Shown here: positions 1-8,625 of the stretch, in pieces
How positions within the stretch are numbered: position 1 is the first letter of the stretch
How the letters are laid out: each line of letters opens with the position of its first letter
Assembly (NCBI RefSeq): GCF_000365305.1
Contig: NZ_CM001841.1
Location: 1,636,913 to 1,700,912 of the forward strand
Source: Dickeya dianthicola NCPPB 453
GTDB lineage: Bacteria > Pseudomonadota > Gammaproteobacteria > Enterobacterales > Enterobacteriaceae
Reading direction: 5' to 3'
DNA: 64,000 bases
The notes under the pieces: model-generated
Databases searched by the model: none
What the model saw: only the letters and a program-made list of their open reading frames with translations
What the model was told of the DNA's origin: nothing
Position numbers and translations under genes: made by a program

Positions 1-241
1 CATGGCGCTCTATTTTGCCGGTCAGGGGGCGAAACGCGTGCTCTGGCCCGTATTAGCCGGAACTGTACGCATGGCGATCGCGGCTTTTGTGGGATGGCTG
101 GCTGTCACACAATATGGCGCTGATTTACCATCGCTGTTCCAGATAGTCGCGCTGAGTGCGCTTATTTATGGCGTCATCACCGTCGCGGCAAGCTTCGTAA
201 TTGGGCGGTCAAAACCTCTGGCGATATCGGCCAGAACGTGA
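1..241 (+). CDS. MATE-family efflux transporter, C-terminal end (partial)
   Basis: The open frame enters from outside the window and stops with TGA at 239-241. About 79 residues are visible. They contain two hydrophobic stretches (one around the GTVRMAIAAFVGWLAV segment, one around the ALSALIYGVITVAASFVIG segment) and the Gly-rich GQGAKRVLWP loop, typical of the last helices of MATE (NorM/DinF-like) cation/drug antiporters of the inner membrane. The family call rests only on this tail, so the substrate cannot be given. The start, and possibly 85% of the gene, lies upstream of base 1. Confidence 0.65.
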   Translation, partial: MALYFAGQGAKRVLWPVLAGTVRMAIAAFVGWLAVTQYGADLPSLFQIVALSALIYGVITVAASFVIGRSKPLAISART

Positions 242-398
242 TTTAGCAAAGCCATATCCAGCATATCGGGGCTGCCTAATGTGGGCCTGCCGGGATATTC
301 TGTGTCACCGCAACCGTATTCTTATTCTGCGCCTCGATAAAAATCAGCCGCTCAGCCGCCAGGTTACAGACGATGGCGATTCGCTTAAAAATATCTAA

Positions 399-686
399 AA
401 AGGGCGGCGCCTCGCCGGGCTCATCGCGGCGCAGGCGGTGCGAGAAGTGGCGGAAGCGACGTTTGGCGTGAATCAGGTGCATTGGGACATCGCGCCGTCT
501 ATGGCGTCCGAGGATTTCGCCTGCATGCTGGAGCACCGTCCCGGCGCCTATTTCTGGTTAGGTGCCGACGGCGATACGCCATCCCGTCCGCTGCATAATG
601 CCGGTTATGACTTCAACGACGCGTTGATTCCACAGGGTGTCGCCATGTGGGTGGCGTTGGTGGAAAAACGATTGCCGATTAGGTAA
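399..686 (+). pseudogene. M20-family amidohydrolase remnant (hippurate / IAA-amino acid hydrolase type)
   Basis: From 399 the frame reads as the C-terminal end of an M20D peptidase: about 90 residues including MASEDFACML, RPGAYFWLGAD, PLHNAGYDFND and a terminal MWVALVEKRL block, all characteristic of the C-terminal third of hippuricase/IAA-amino acid hydrolases. The metal-binding glutamate of the SEDF motif is present. An in-frame TAA at 396-398 closes the frame upstream and no start with a good ribosome site precedes it; a full enzyme would be about 390 residues. I therefore read it as a 5'-deleted relic lying beside the MATE gene, not a working enzyme. Confidence 0.7.
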
Positions 687-1657
687 ATGTCGCCGGTCTG
701 CGTTGGGAGGCTAAAATTAGTGACGGAAATGGAAACTATTTTTCCATAAAATAGGGTTTTTATTTTTTCTTGATTAAAGTTGCAATTGGGAATAATAAAA
801 TAGAAACCGCATTCCTATTAATGCCGTTGGCAGACCGGCGGCAACCATTTTTCCCGGTGGTTCAGCGAGAATCAGCCATGCAATGTGGTTTCTCATTGAA
901 CGATGACCCGGCGTTTTATTTGTCCTTCATGACGAAAACAATAATGAAATGTTTCATTTACGTTATTCCTCGGTATGAAAATAATCATTTTCTCGCCATG
1001 CAAATATTCCATATAAATAATCGGATTATTCCTTAAATTAATTAGTGAGATAATTGTTTTTAAGTCTAACGAAATTAGAGAGGCCAAAAATACCCGTTTT
1101 TTGGAAAATTGAAACATAGGTTTATGTAAGTTTTTTGCTGGTGAATGTGGGCTCCTATAGGGGGCTTTTTATTTTTATAATATTGATTTTTATTGTATTT
1201 TTTATTTTTGGAGCTTAAGGGTATCAAAAGTATATTAGCGTTGACCCTGTGTCAGCGTTATGTGTATGATTGGCGAACGAAGCAGAAATATATCTACACA
1301 TTTTGAATACAGTTCTGTCGTTTTTATTGGCTTACTGACTCCATACGGTTTAAGAATGCGTTGAGTGAATGCGCCGAGGCGGCGGGTTCTATTTCGTGCA
1401 TATCGTCGGTCGAAAAACAAACATATCCAAAATAATTCGCGTTGCAGGACGGCGGCAACCGAATGAATCCTCGGGAACTGACATCAGTAAGTGACCGGGG
1501 TGAATAAGGGCAGCCAGCACACCTGCAACGTGAAGTATGAAGGATATAGCCTATTTGTTCGCTGAACAGCTCGGTCTGTCATGGATTCAGGCGGGTCGTT
1601 CAGTAGGATTCGACCTTATTTTTTCGGGCCAGGGTGCCCTTACGTTGGTATTGACAT
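687..1657. other. Long intergenic region upstream of the T6SS operon
   Basis: About 970 bases with no convincing gene. The part 690-1240 is AT-rich; the short open frames in it lack ribosome sites and family features. An interspersed repeat sits at 1439-1556 (listed separately). The T6SS promoter must lie here or be read through from outside; I looked for a sigma-54 -24/-12 element (GG-N10-GC) and found no good one. A ribosome site for tssB is not strong: the ATG at 1658 is preceded by TTGACAT. Confidence 0.5.
1439..1556 (+). repeat. Interspersed repeat, copy 1
   Basis: The element is bounded by CGTTGCAG (about 1440-1447) and its exact reverse complement CTGCAACG (1523-1530), so it can close into a large stem-loop, and it continues through GTGAAGTATGAAGGATATA. 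The same right half recurs in inverted orientation at about 40,053-40,093 and 52,123-52,193. The internal GTTGC...GCAAC near 1441-1459 could form a second small stem. Its place upstream of tssB may be incidental. It resembles intergenic repeats I recall from soft-rot enterobacteria, but that is memory, not a search. Confidence 0.6.
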
Positions 1658-2161
1658 ATGGCAAAAGGAACTGACGGTGCATCTGTCGCACCAAAGGAAC
1701 GTATTAATATTAAATATGTCCCGGCCACGGGTGGTCAGCAGGCGGAAATTGAATTGCCGCTGACGCTGATGGTGGTGGGAAATATGAAAGGACGCACAGA
1801 AGAGACGCCGATTGAAGAACGTCAGACGGTGTCTATCGACAAGAACAATTTCACTTCGGTGATGAAAGAAGCCAACCTGGAGCTGAATTTCAGCGTGCCT
1901 AACCGTCTGGAAGAAGACAGCCAGGATGACCTTCCCGTCAAACTCAGCATTGGTTCGCTGAATGATTTCTCTCCCGATCGCATCGCCCAGCAAGTGCCGG
2001 AACTGCACAAACTGCTGGAACTGCGCGAAGCCCTGGTCGCACTGAAAGGGCCGCTGGGTAATATTCCCGCTTTCCGTAATCGCCTGCAGGATCTGTTGTC
2101 CAGCGAAGAGGCCAGAGCGCAGCTGCTCAAAGAGCTGGATCTGGTGAAACCCGCCGAATAA
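1658..2161 (+). CDS. tssB: T6SS contractile sheath small subunit TssB (VipA/ImpB)
   Basis: The product is 167 residues, the usual TssB length. With TssC it builds the contractile sheath that surrounds the Hcp tube and drives injection; it acts in the cytoplasm attached to the baseplate. Visible family features are the early INIKYVPATGGQ and ELPLTLMVVGNMKGR blocks, the RQTVSIDKNNFTSVM segment and the conserved DFSPDRIAQQVPEL motif. It is the first gene of the cluster and is followed 31 bases later by tssC, the invariant partner. The frame is intact. Confidence 0.95.
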   Translation: MAKGTDGASVAPKERINIKYVPATGGQQAEIELPLTLMVVGNMKGRTEETPIEERQTVSIDKNNFTSVMKEANLELNFSVPNRLEEDSQDDLPVKLSIGSLNDFSPDRIAQQVPELHKLLELREALVALKGPLGNIPAFRNRLQDLLSSEEARAQLLKELDLVKPAE

Positions 2162-2192
2162 TTGATGGTTACTGACGAGAAGGGAAACAAAC

Positions 2193-3671
2193 ATGTCAAT
2201 GGTTGAAGAACAGGCCCAGACAAGCGCGGCCGGCGGTTCATCGTCGCTGCTTGAAGAAATCATGGCGCAAGCGCGCATCACCCCGGTGGATGAAGGTTAT
2301 AACGTCGCCAAACAGGGGATCGCCGCGCTGGTGGCCAACATTCTGGATAGCGGCAACGCAGCCGAGCCGGTGAACAAGGCGCTGGTCGACAGCATGATCG
2401 TTGAGCTGGACAAAAAACTCAGCAAACAGATCGACGTGATTCTGCACGCGCAGGAACTGCAGGAGCTGGAATCCTCCTGGCGTTCGTTGAAACTGCTGAT
2501 CGACCGCACCGATTTTCGCGAAAACATCAAAATCCTACTGCTGCACGCGACCAAAAACGAGCTGCTGGAAGACTTTGAGTTTGCGCCGGAAATTACCCAG
2601 TCCGGTTTCTACAAACACGTTTATTCCAACGGCTACGGCCAGTTCGGCGGCCAGCCTGTCGGCGGGGTTATCGGCGATTACGCGCTGACCCAGAGCTCGC
2701 CGGACATCAAGCTGATGCAGTATGTCAGCGCGGTGGGCGCAATGGCGCACGCGCCGTTTATCTCCTCCGTCGCGCCGACCTTCTTCGGCGTGGACAGCTT
2801 TACCGATCTGCCGTCGATCAAAGACCTGAAATCGGTATTTGAAGGCCCGGCCTACACCAAATGGCGCTCGATGCGCGAGTCGGAAGATGCTCGTTATCTG
2901 GGCCTGACGGCGCCGCGTTTCCTGGCGCGTCTGCCTTATGACCCGGTAGAAAACCCGATCAAAGGTTTTCATTACAAGGAAGACATCAGCGTCAATCACG
3001 AACACTATCTGTGGGGCAACACCGCTTACCTGATGGGCACCGCCATCACCGACAGCTTCGCCAAGTACCGCTGGTGTCCGAACATCATCGGCCCGCAGAG
3101 CGGCGGCGCCATCACCGATCTGCCGGTGCATGTGTATGAAGCGATGGGCCAGTTGCAGGCCAAGATCCCGACCGAGGTGTTGATTACCGACCGCCGCGAA
3201 TACGAAATGGCCGAAGAGGGCTTCATCACCCTGACTATGCGCAAAGACAGCGACAACGCCGCGTTCTTCTCCGCCAACTCGGTGCAGAAACCTAAGGTAT
3301 TCGCCAACACCAAAGAAGGTAAAGAGGCGGAAACCAACTACAAACTGGGTACGCAACTGCCGTACATGTTCATCATCAACCGGTTGGCGCACTACATCAA
3401 AGTGTTGCAGCGCGAGCAGATCGGTTCCTGGAAAGAGCGTCAGGATCTGGAGCGCGAGCTGAATAACTGGATCAAGCAGTACGTCGCCGATCAGGAAAAC
3501 CCGCCGGCAGACGTACGCAGCCGTCGCCCGCTGCGCGCCGCCCAGATCAAGGTGCTGGACGTGGAAGGCGAACCGGGCTGGTATCAGGTGACGATGGCAG
3601 TGCGTCCGCACTTCAAGTACATGGGCGCGAACTTTGAACTGTCGCTGGTTGGGCGGCTGGATAAGGAATAA
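2193..3671 (+). CDS. tssC: T6SS contractile sheath large subunit TssC (VipB/ImpC)
   Basis: A 492-residue protein of standard TssC length, partner of TssB in the sheath and the substrate from which ClpV disassembles it. Recognisable conserved blocks are ELESSWRSLKLLIDRTDFRENIKI, GVIGDYALTQSSPDIKLMQYVS, the PRFLARLPYDP segment and the C-terminal QVTMAVRPHFKYMGANFELSLVGRLD. A good ribosome site (GAGAAGGGAAAC) precedes the ATG. The frame is complete and no residue looks out of place. Confidence 0.96.
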   Translation: MSMVEEQAQTSAAGGSSSLLEEIMAQARITPVDEGYNVAKQGIAALVANILDSGNAAEPVNKALVDSMIVELDKKLSKQIDVILHAQELQELESSWRSLKLLIDRTDFRENIKILLLHATKNELLEDFEFAPEITQSGFYKHVYSNGYGQFGGQPVGGVIGDYALTQSSPDIKLMQYVSAVGAMAHAPFISSVAPTFFGVDSFTDLPSIKDLKSVFEGPAYTKWRSMRESEDARYLGLTAPRFLARLPYDPVENPIKGFHYKEDISVNHEHYLWGNTAYLMGTAITDSFAKYRWCPNIIGPQSGGAITDLPVHVYEAMGQLQAKIPTEVLITDRREYEMAEEGFITLTMRKDSDNAAFFSANSVQKPKVFANTKEGKEAETNYKLGTQLPYMFIINRLAHYIKVLQREQIGSWKERQDLERELNNWIKQYVADQENPPADVRSRRPLRAAQIKVLDVEGEPGWYQVTMAVRPHFKYMGANFELSLVGRLDKE

Positions 3672-3677
3672 CCACTG

Positions 3678-4109
3678 ATGCCGTCGCTCTCTGCCTGGGA
3701 GCGGGGATCAGCGGCCAGCCTGTTTGATCGTATCCGGGGAGAGGAACGTCGTTCCTCTCCCGAGACGGAGTTGGAAGACTTGATCGCGTCGGTGAAACGC
3801 CAGCTCGATCAGGTACTGAATACGCGTCCCGGCAGTTGTCGCAGCGCACCCGAACTTGGCGTGATTGATTTTAATGACGCTACGCAGGGCGGCGCGGACA
3901 TCCGGGGCAAGATCCGTGAAGCGATCCGACAGTGTATCTGCCGCTTTGAACCGCGAATTGTCCATGTGGACGTCAGTGCATCGGACTATCTGTCCAATCC
4001 GCTGGAGATGTCGTTTCAGGTCACCGCCCATGTGCGGCTGGACGATCTGGAACAGGTCGCCTCCTTCAATATTCATATGGACAGCCACCGCCATTACAGA
4101 ATGATGTGA
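3678..4109 (+). CDS. tssE: T6SS baseplate subunit TssE (gp25-like)
   Basis: 143 residues, in the normal range for TssE, the gp25-like baseplate protein that seeds sheath assembly. The first part (FDRIRGEE, then ELEDLIASVKRQLDQVLNTRPGSC) and the central GVIDFND and IREAIRQCICRFEPRIVHVDV blocks are family hallmarks, including the EPR-like motif near residue 95. It starts six bases after tssC and its stop TGA at 4107-4109 overlaps the beginning of the tssF frame, so translation is probably coupled. The first ATG at 3678 is weakly supported by a ribosome site but fits alignment with the family. Confidence 0.9.
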   Translation: MPSLSAWERGSAASLFDRIRGEERRSSPETELEDLIASVKRQLDQVLNTRPGSCRSAPELGVIDFNDATQGGADIRGKIREAIRQCICRFEPRIVHVDVSASDYLSNPLEMSFQVTAHVRLDDLEQVASFNIHMDSHRHYRMM

Positions 4110-4111
4110 TT

Positions 4112-5878
4112 ATGTCGCTGGAACATTTCTTCAGGGATGAGCTCGCTTATTTGCGTCTGCAAGGACGCGAATTCGCCAAGGCACACCCTGAACTTACCCG
4201 ATTTTTGTCAGAACAGACCACGGATCCGGATGTCGAGCGGTTGCTGGAAGGTTTTGCTTTTTTGACCGGCAGCCTGCGGGCGAAGATCGAGGATGAATTT
4301 CCGGAACTGACGCACGGCCTGCTGGGTATGCTGTGGCCGAACTATTTGCGCCCGGTGCCCAGCATGACCATCATGCAGTTTTCGGTGCTGCCCGGCGCCA
4401 TCGCGCAACCGGCGTTCGTGGCGCGCGGCTGCGAGCTGGACAGCCTGCCGATAGACGATGTGGTCTGTCATTTCCAGACCTGCCACGATGCCTGGATCTA
4501 CCCGGCGGATATCCGCCGGATCAACGCGCAAAGCGGCAACGACATGTCCGCCATCACGCTGGATATCGGCCTGCACGGGCCGTTGTCGCTGGCGGATTTG
4601 CAACTCGATAAACTGCGTTTCTTCCTGGGCGGCGACCGCTATACCGCCTACGAACTCTATTTCTGGATAGCCAGCCAGCTGTCGCACATTGAGCTGGAAA
4701 TTGACGGTAAACGCTTTCGTCAGGAAGCGAATGTGCTGAAAACCGTCGGTTTCGAGCGCGACGACGCGATGCTGCCGTATCCCGGCAACGTCTACTCCGG
4801 CTACCGCATCCTGCAAGAGTATTTCTGTTTCCCGGAAAGTTTTTTGTTCTTCCAGTTGTCCGGCGCCGGTTGGCCTAACCAGCCGCTGACGGTGACGGAT
4901 TTCAAACTGCACTTCTGCTTTGACCGGCCGTTGCCGGCGGAACTGAAAATCCGCCCGGATTCGTTCATGCTTAACTGCGTGCCGGCCATCAACCTGTTCC
5001 GCCATGACAGCGAGCCGATCAACCTGGATGGCCGCCAGACCGATTACCCGCTCAAGGCCAGCTACCGCCACGCCGACAGTTTCGAGATTTTTTCCATCGA
5101 CAACGTGGAAGGTTGGGTGGAGGGCAACAGCGGGCGCGCGCGCGGTGTTCCGCGGCGCTATCAGCCGTTCGAAAGTTTCCAGCACCAAATCGAGCGAGCC
5201 AAAGGGCGGCTGGCGCTGTATTACCGCATTCGGGTGCGTGAAGCGGTCAGCGGCGACGGTTTCGATCACCTGTTGTCGTTTGTGCGCGGCGACGAGAAAC
5301 AGGTTATCGATCTGGATGAATCCATTTCGGTCAGCCTGACCTGCACCAACCGTTCGCGGGCGGCGCAGTTGCCGGTGGGCGCCATCTGCGTGCCGACCGG
5401 CAATTCGCCGTCTTTCGCCACTTTCCGCAACCTGATTCGACCGAGCCGTCCGCTGCGGCCGGCGCTCGACGGCAGCCTGCACTGGACGCTGATCTCCAAC
5501 CTGTCGCTGAACTATGTGTCGCTGCTGCGCCGCGATGCGTTGGTGCAGATTCTGCGTACCTACGACTTCCCTGCGTTGCATGACAAGCAGGCGGAACAAG
5601 CGTCACGCAAGCGGCTGGCGGGGATCGAAACCATTGAAACCACGCCGGTGGACCGGCTGGTGCAGGGGATGCCGGTGCGCGGGCTCAAATCGGTCTTGTC
5701 GGTGCGGCAGTCGGCGTTCGCCAGTGAAGGCGAACTCTACCTGTTCAGCACCGTGCTGGCGCATTTCTTTTCGTTGTACGCCAGCGTTAACGCCTTCCAT
5801 CTGCTGGAAGTGGTCAACATCGATAACAAGGAGCGCTACCGATGGCCGGTGCAGATAGGTCAGCACTCGATGATGTGA
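4112..5878 (+). CDS. tssF: T6SS baseplate subunit TssF (VasA/ImpG)
   Basis: The open frame begins at a GTG (4106), but the ATG at 4112 gives the typical N-terminus MSLEHFFRDELAYLRLQGREFA, so I place the start there (588 residues; TssF is usually about 590-620). TssF joins TssG, TssE and TssK to form the baseplate wedge. Family blocks include FAKAHPELTRFLSEQTTDPDVERLLEGFAFL, LWPNYLRPVPSM and the late SEGELYLFSTVLAHFFSLYASVN segment. It overlaps tssG by 37 bases, usual for this pair. Confidence 0.93.
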   Translation: MSLEHFFRDELAYLRLQGREFAKAHPELTRFLSEQTTDPDVERLLEGFAFLTGSLRAKIEDEFPELTHGLLGMLWPNYLRPVPSMTIMQFSVLPGAIAQPAFVARGCELDSLPIDDVVCHFQTCHDAWIYPADIRRINAQSGNDMSAITLDIGLHGPLSLADLQLDKLRFFLGGDRYTAYELYFWIASQLSHIELEIDGKRFRQEANVLKTVGFERDDAMLPYPGNVYSGYRILQEYFCFPESFLFFQLSGAGWPNQPLTVTDFKLHFCFDRPLPAELKIRPDSFMLNCVPAINLFRHDSEPINLDGRQTDYPLKASYRHADSFEIFSIDNVEGWVEGNSGRARGVPRRYQPFESFQHQIERAKGRLALYYRIRVREAVSGDGFDHLLSFVRGDEKQVIDLDESISVSLTCTNRSRAAQLPVGAICVPTGNSPSFATFRNLIRPSRPLRPALDGSLHWTLISNLSLNYVSLLRRDALVQILRTYDFPALHDKQAEQASRKRLAGIETIETTPVDRLVQGMPVRGLKSVLSVRQSAFASEGELYLFSTVLAHFFSLYASVNAFHLLEVVNIDNKERYRWPVQIGQHSMM

Positions 5879-6855
5879 TGCCTGGTCAGGCGATGTTTCG
5901 CCAGGACGCGCACCACTTTAATTTCTTCCAACTGGTGGAGTTACTCAACCAGATGGAAGGCGTCGATCTGGAGCAGGCGCTCGACTTCCGGCCGGAACTG
6001 GAGCGCATTCGCTTTCGCTCCACCGCGTCGATTGGCTTTCACCCCAGCGACGTGCTGCGGGTGGGGGAAGACAGCGACGGCCGGCAGGAGCTGGAAGTGG
6101 CGTTTCTCGGGCTGCACGGCAGCCAGTCGCCGATGCCGGGGTATTACCTCGAAGAGCTGGCGTGGGAGTACGCGCAGGGCGAGCAGAAACTGGGGGTGTT
6201 TCTCGACTTCTTCCATCACCGGCTGCTGACGCTGCTGCACCGCGCCTGGCGCAAATACCGCTATCACGTGCGTTTTCAGAATGACGGCGAGGACGGTTTC
6301 TCCCGGCTGATGTTCGCGCTGGTGGGGCTCGGCAACGACGCGGTGCGCGACAGCCTGCCGGTTAACCGGGCCAAGATGCTGTCTTACGCCGGGCTGCTGG
6401 CCAGCCCCAGCCGTTCACCGGAAGTGGTGGCCGGTCTGGTGATTCACTGCTTTGACCTTGAAGACGTGGACGTCATCGCCTGGCAACACCGCAAAGTACC
6501 GATTTTCGAAGACCAGCAAAACCGGTTGGGGCGCGCCAACAGCCGGCTGGGCGGGGATTTTGTCATCGGCGACAAGGTGAACGACTGCGCCGGCAAATTC
6601 CTGCTCAAAGTGGATAACCTCAGCTTCAGCCGTTTTCTTAGTTTCCTGCCCAACGGCGAGCATTTTCAGCCGCTGGTGCGTTTTGTTTCCTTCATTCTGC
6701 GCGATCAACTGGCCTGGGACCTGCGCCTCGGTTTCGCCGAAGGGGAAGCCAGAGGGCTGCGGTTGGGCGATGACCAGAGCAGCCGTCTGGGATGGAGCAG
6801 CTTTCTCGGGCAGCCGCCCGCCGACCCGTATGTGACGATTTGTGTGCAGGAGTAA
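5842..6855 (+). CDS. tssG: T6SS baseplate subunit TssG (VasB/ImpH)
   Basis: 337 residues, the standard size for TssG. Conserved landmarks are the early AHHFNFFQLVELLNQ block, RIRFRSTASIGFHPSDV, the GLHGSQSPMPGYYLEEL motif, FLDFFHHRLLTLLHRAWRKYRY, and the C-terminal RLGWSSFLG. It acts with TssF as the wedge core of the baseplate. The start overlaps the end of tssF, and its stop lies just before the FHA gene (AGGAG at 6848-6852 serves the next start). Confidence 0.93.
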   Translation: MAGADRSALDDVMPGQAMFRQDAHHFNFFQLVELLNQMEGVDLEQALDFRPELERIRFRSTASIGFHPSDVLRVGEDSDGRQELEVAFLGLHGSQSPMPGYYLEELAWEYAQGEQKLGVFLDFFHHRLLTLLHRAWRKYRYHVRFQNDGEDGFSRLMFALVGLGNDAVRDSLPVNRAKMLSYAGLLASPSRSPEVVAGLVIHCFDLEDVDVIAWQHRKVPIFEDQQNRLGRANSRLGGDFVIGDKVNDCAGKFLLKVDNLSFSRFLSFLPNGEHFQPLVRFVSFILRDQLAWDLRLGFAEGEARGLRLGDDQSSRLGWSSFLGQPPADPYVTICVQE

Positions 6856-6857
6856 TT

Positions 6858-8087
6858 GTGAACGAAAACAACCCACTCACGCTGGTGGTGCTCAACAGCG
6901 AACAGTTGGATATCAATTCGCAGGTGCAGCACCGGTTTGATCACCGCGGCGGCACGCTGGGCGCGTCGGAAAAAGATCAGTGGCAACTGCGCGACCGGCT
7001 CGGGGCGGTCTTGCCGGAACATGCCGGCATCGAACTACAAGACGGTCATTTCTGCGTGTGCGACCTGAGCGGCCAGACCTTCATCAACGGTGCGTTGTCG
7101 CCCATCGGCCGCGACCGCCGGGTGTGTCTGGAGCACGGCGACGAACTGGTGATTGGCCCGTTCCGGCTGGGAGTCTACCTTGAGGACCCGGCGCGCGAGC
7201 AGGACATCGATCAGGTACTGGGTCAGCGCCCCGGCGACGTGCTGGAAGGGTGGCTCGACGAAGAACGACACCGCCCGACCGTCGAAGAGACGACGGCGGG
7301 CCGATTTAATGACCCGTTGTGGGCGTTGCAGCAGGAACAGAGCCGCTCGCCGCTGGCAACGGAGGGTGAGCGCGGCGACGAACTGCCGGCCTCGCTTTCT
7401 TCTTTTTCTGCCGTTGAGGACACTATGGATCAGAAATTTGTGGAATTACCGACCATTGACAATCCGCACATTAACAAGCCGCACGCCGGGGCGGGGCTGG
7501 ACGGACAGGTGGATGCGGTGACGCTGGCGCCGCTGCTGCGCGGGCTGGGCGTATCGCTCAATACCGGCGATGAGCAGCAACGGCGCGAGATGCTCGAAGA
7601 GGTGGGCCGGAGCCTGAAGGCGATGGTGGAAGGCTTGCTGACGTTGCAGGCCGACCAGGCGGCGCTGGCGGATACCCACCTGCGGCCGATCGAAGATAAC
7701 CCGCTGCGGCTGGGGCTGGATTACACCGACACCCTGTCGCTGCTGTTCGCTGACGATAAAAGCCCGGTGCACCTGTCCGCCCCGGCCGCCATCAGCGAAG
7801 TGCTGAGTAATATGCAGGCGCATCACCGGGCTAACCAGCAGGCGATCGCCGTAGCGCTGGAGAGCATTTTGCAGGCGTTTTCACCGGCGGCGTTGCTGGG
7901 GCGTTTCGAGCATTATCGCCGCAGCGGCGAGCGTCAGGCGCTGGATGACGGTTGGGCGTGGCAGATGTATCAGCACTATTACCGCGAACTGACCTCACCG
8001 CGTCAGCAAGGGTTCCAGAAACTGTTCCATCAGGTGTATGCGCAGGCGTATGACCGCGCCGTTCGTCAGCAACAGGAGCAGAAATAA
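6858..8087 (+). CDS. tagH: T6SS FHA-domain protein TagH (VasC/ImpI type)
   Basis: I start it at GTG 6858, seven bases after an AGGAG; the frame could be extended into tssG but that N-terminus is unlike the family. The product has 409 residues. Residues about 8-110 form an FHA domain (RGGTLGASEKDQW, then the FINGALSPIGRD and HGDELVIGPFRLGVYL strands), which binds phosphothreonine. The C-terminal 200 residues are the ImpI/VasC-type helical domain (LLGRFEHYRRSGERQALDDGWAWQMYQHYYREL). In other T6SS, FHA proteins are targets of Ser/Thr kinase PpkA; no kinase or phosphatase gene is in this cluster, so the phospho-switch may be absent or encoded elsewhere. Confidence 0.88.
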   Translation: MNENNPLTLVVLNSEQLDINSQVQHRFDHRGGTLGASEKDQWQLRDRLGAVLPEHAGIELQDGHFCVCDLSGQTFINGALSPIGRDRRVCLEHGDELVIGPFRLGVYLEDPAREQDIDQVLGQRPGDVLEGWLDEERHRPTVEETTAGRFNDPLWALQQEQSRSPLATEGERGDELPASLSSFSAVEDTMDQKFVELPTIDNPHINKPHAGAGLDGQVDAVTLAPLLRGLGVSLNTGDEQQRREMLEEVGRSLKAMVEGLLTLQADQAALADTHLRPIEDNPLRLGLDYTDTLSLLFADDKSPVHLSAPAAISEVLSNMQAHHRANQQAIAVALESILQAFSPAALLGRFEHYRRSGERQALDDGWAWQMYQHYYRELTSPRQQGFQKLFHQVYAQAYDRAVRQQQEQK

Positions 8088-8623
8088 TGCGGCGAACTTT
8101 AATGCGGCGAACCGGGTGGTTATGCGCCCTGATGCTGCTGCTTCCCGGTTGCGCCACGCTCGGCAAGATGGCGACGGTGGCGGCCAATCCGGATATTCAG
8201 GTGGGCAGCAACGATAACCAGCCGTCCACCGTCGGTTTCAGCCTGCTGGCGGAGCCGGACGTCAACCCCAGCGAGAGCGGCGACGCCGCGCCCATCGAGT
8301 TTCAACTGGTGATGCTGGCGGAGGACTCCCGCCTGCTGGCGACCGACTACGACCAGGTGACCACCGATATCGAAAAGGCGCTGGCCAAGAATTACCTCAG
8401 TCATCAGGACTACACGCTGTTGCCGGGACAGTTCAAATACCTGCCGCCGGTCAAGCTGGATGAAAAAGTGCATTACATCGGGGTGATCGCCAAATATGCC
8501 GACCCGGACAGCGCCGAGTGGCGCAAGGTGGTCAAACTGAAAAACACCGGCCGCACCTATCAGCTTCTGGTGCATCTGCGCCGTGAAGAAGTCGAAATCA
8601 AGAAAGATCAAGAAGAAGAATAA
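8087..8623 (+). CDS. tssJ: T6SS outer-membrane lipoprotein TssJ (VasD)
   Basis: A 178-residue lipoprotein: a basic N-terminus, hydrophobic LCALMLLL, then the lipobox LPGC with the acylated Cys at residue 22. The body has the transthyretin-like TssJ fold signature: PIEFQLVMLAEDSRLLATDYDQV, LLPGQFKYLPPVKLDEKVHYIGVIAKYADP. TssJ anchors the TssM periplasmic domain to the outer membrane. The start ATG overlaps the stop of tagH (TAATG). An ATG five codons downstream (8102) is an equally possible start; both give a workable signal. Confidence 0.92.
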   Translation: MRRTLMRRTGWLCALMLLLPGCATLGKMATVAANPDIQVGSNDNQPSTVGFSLLAEPDVNPSESGDAAPIEFQLVMLAEDSRLLATDYDQVTTDIEKALAKNYLSHQDYTLLPGQFKYLPPVKLDEKVHYIGVIAKYADPDSAEWRKVVKLKNTGRTYQLLVHLRREEVEIKKDQEEE

Positions 8624-8625
8624 CT

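Noticed and set aside
770-1036. 88-codon frame in the AT-rich region before the T6SS
   Set aside because: No ribosome site, no family resemblance, composition like non-coding DNA.
690-1657. Possible sigma-54 promoter before tssB
   Set aside because: No GG-N10-GC pair with acceptable flanks found by eye.
4208-5599. Minus-strand 463-codon frame in tssF
   Set aside because: Shadow of tssF; Arg/Gln/His-rich translation without motifs.
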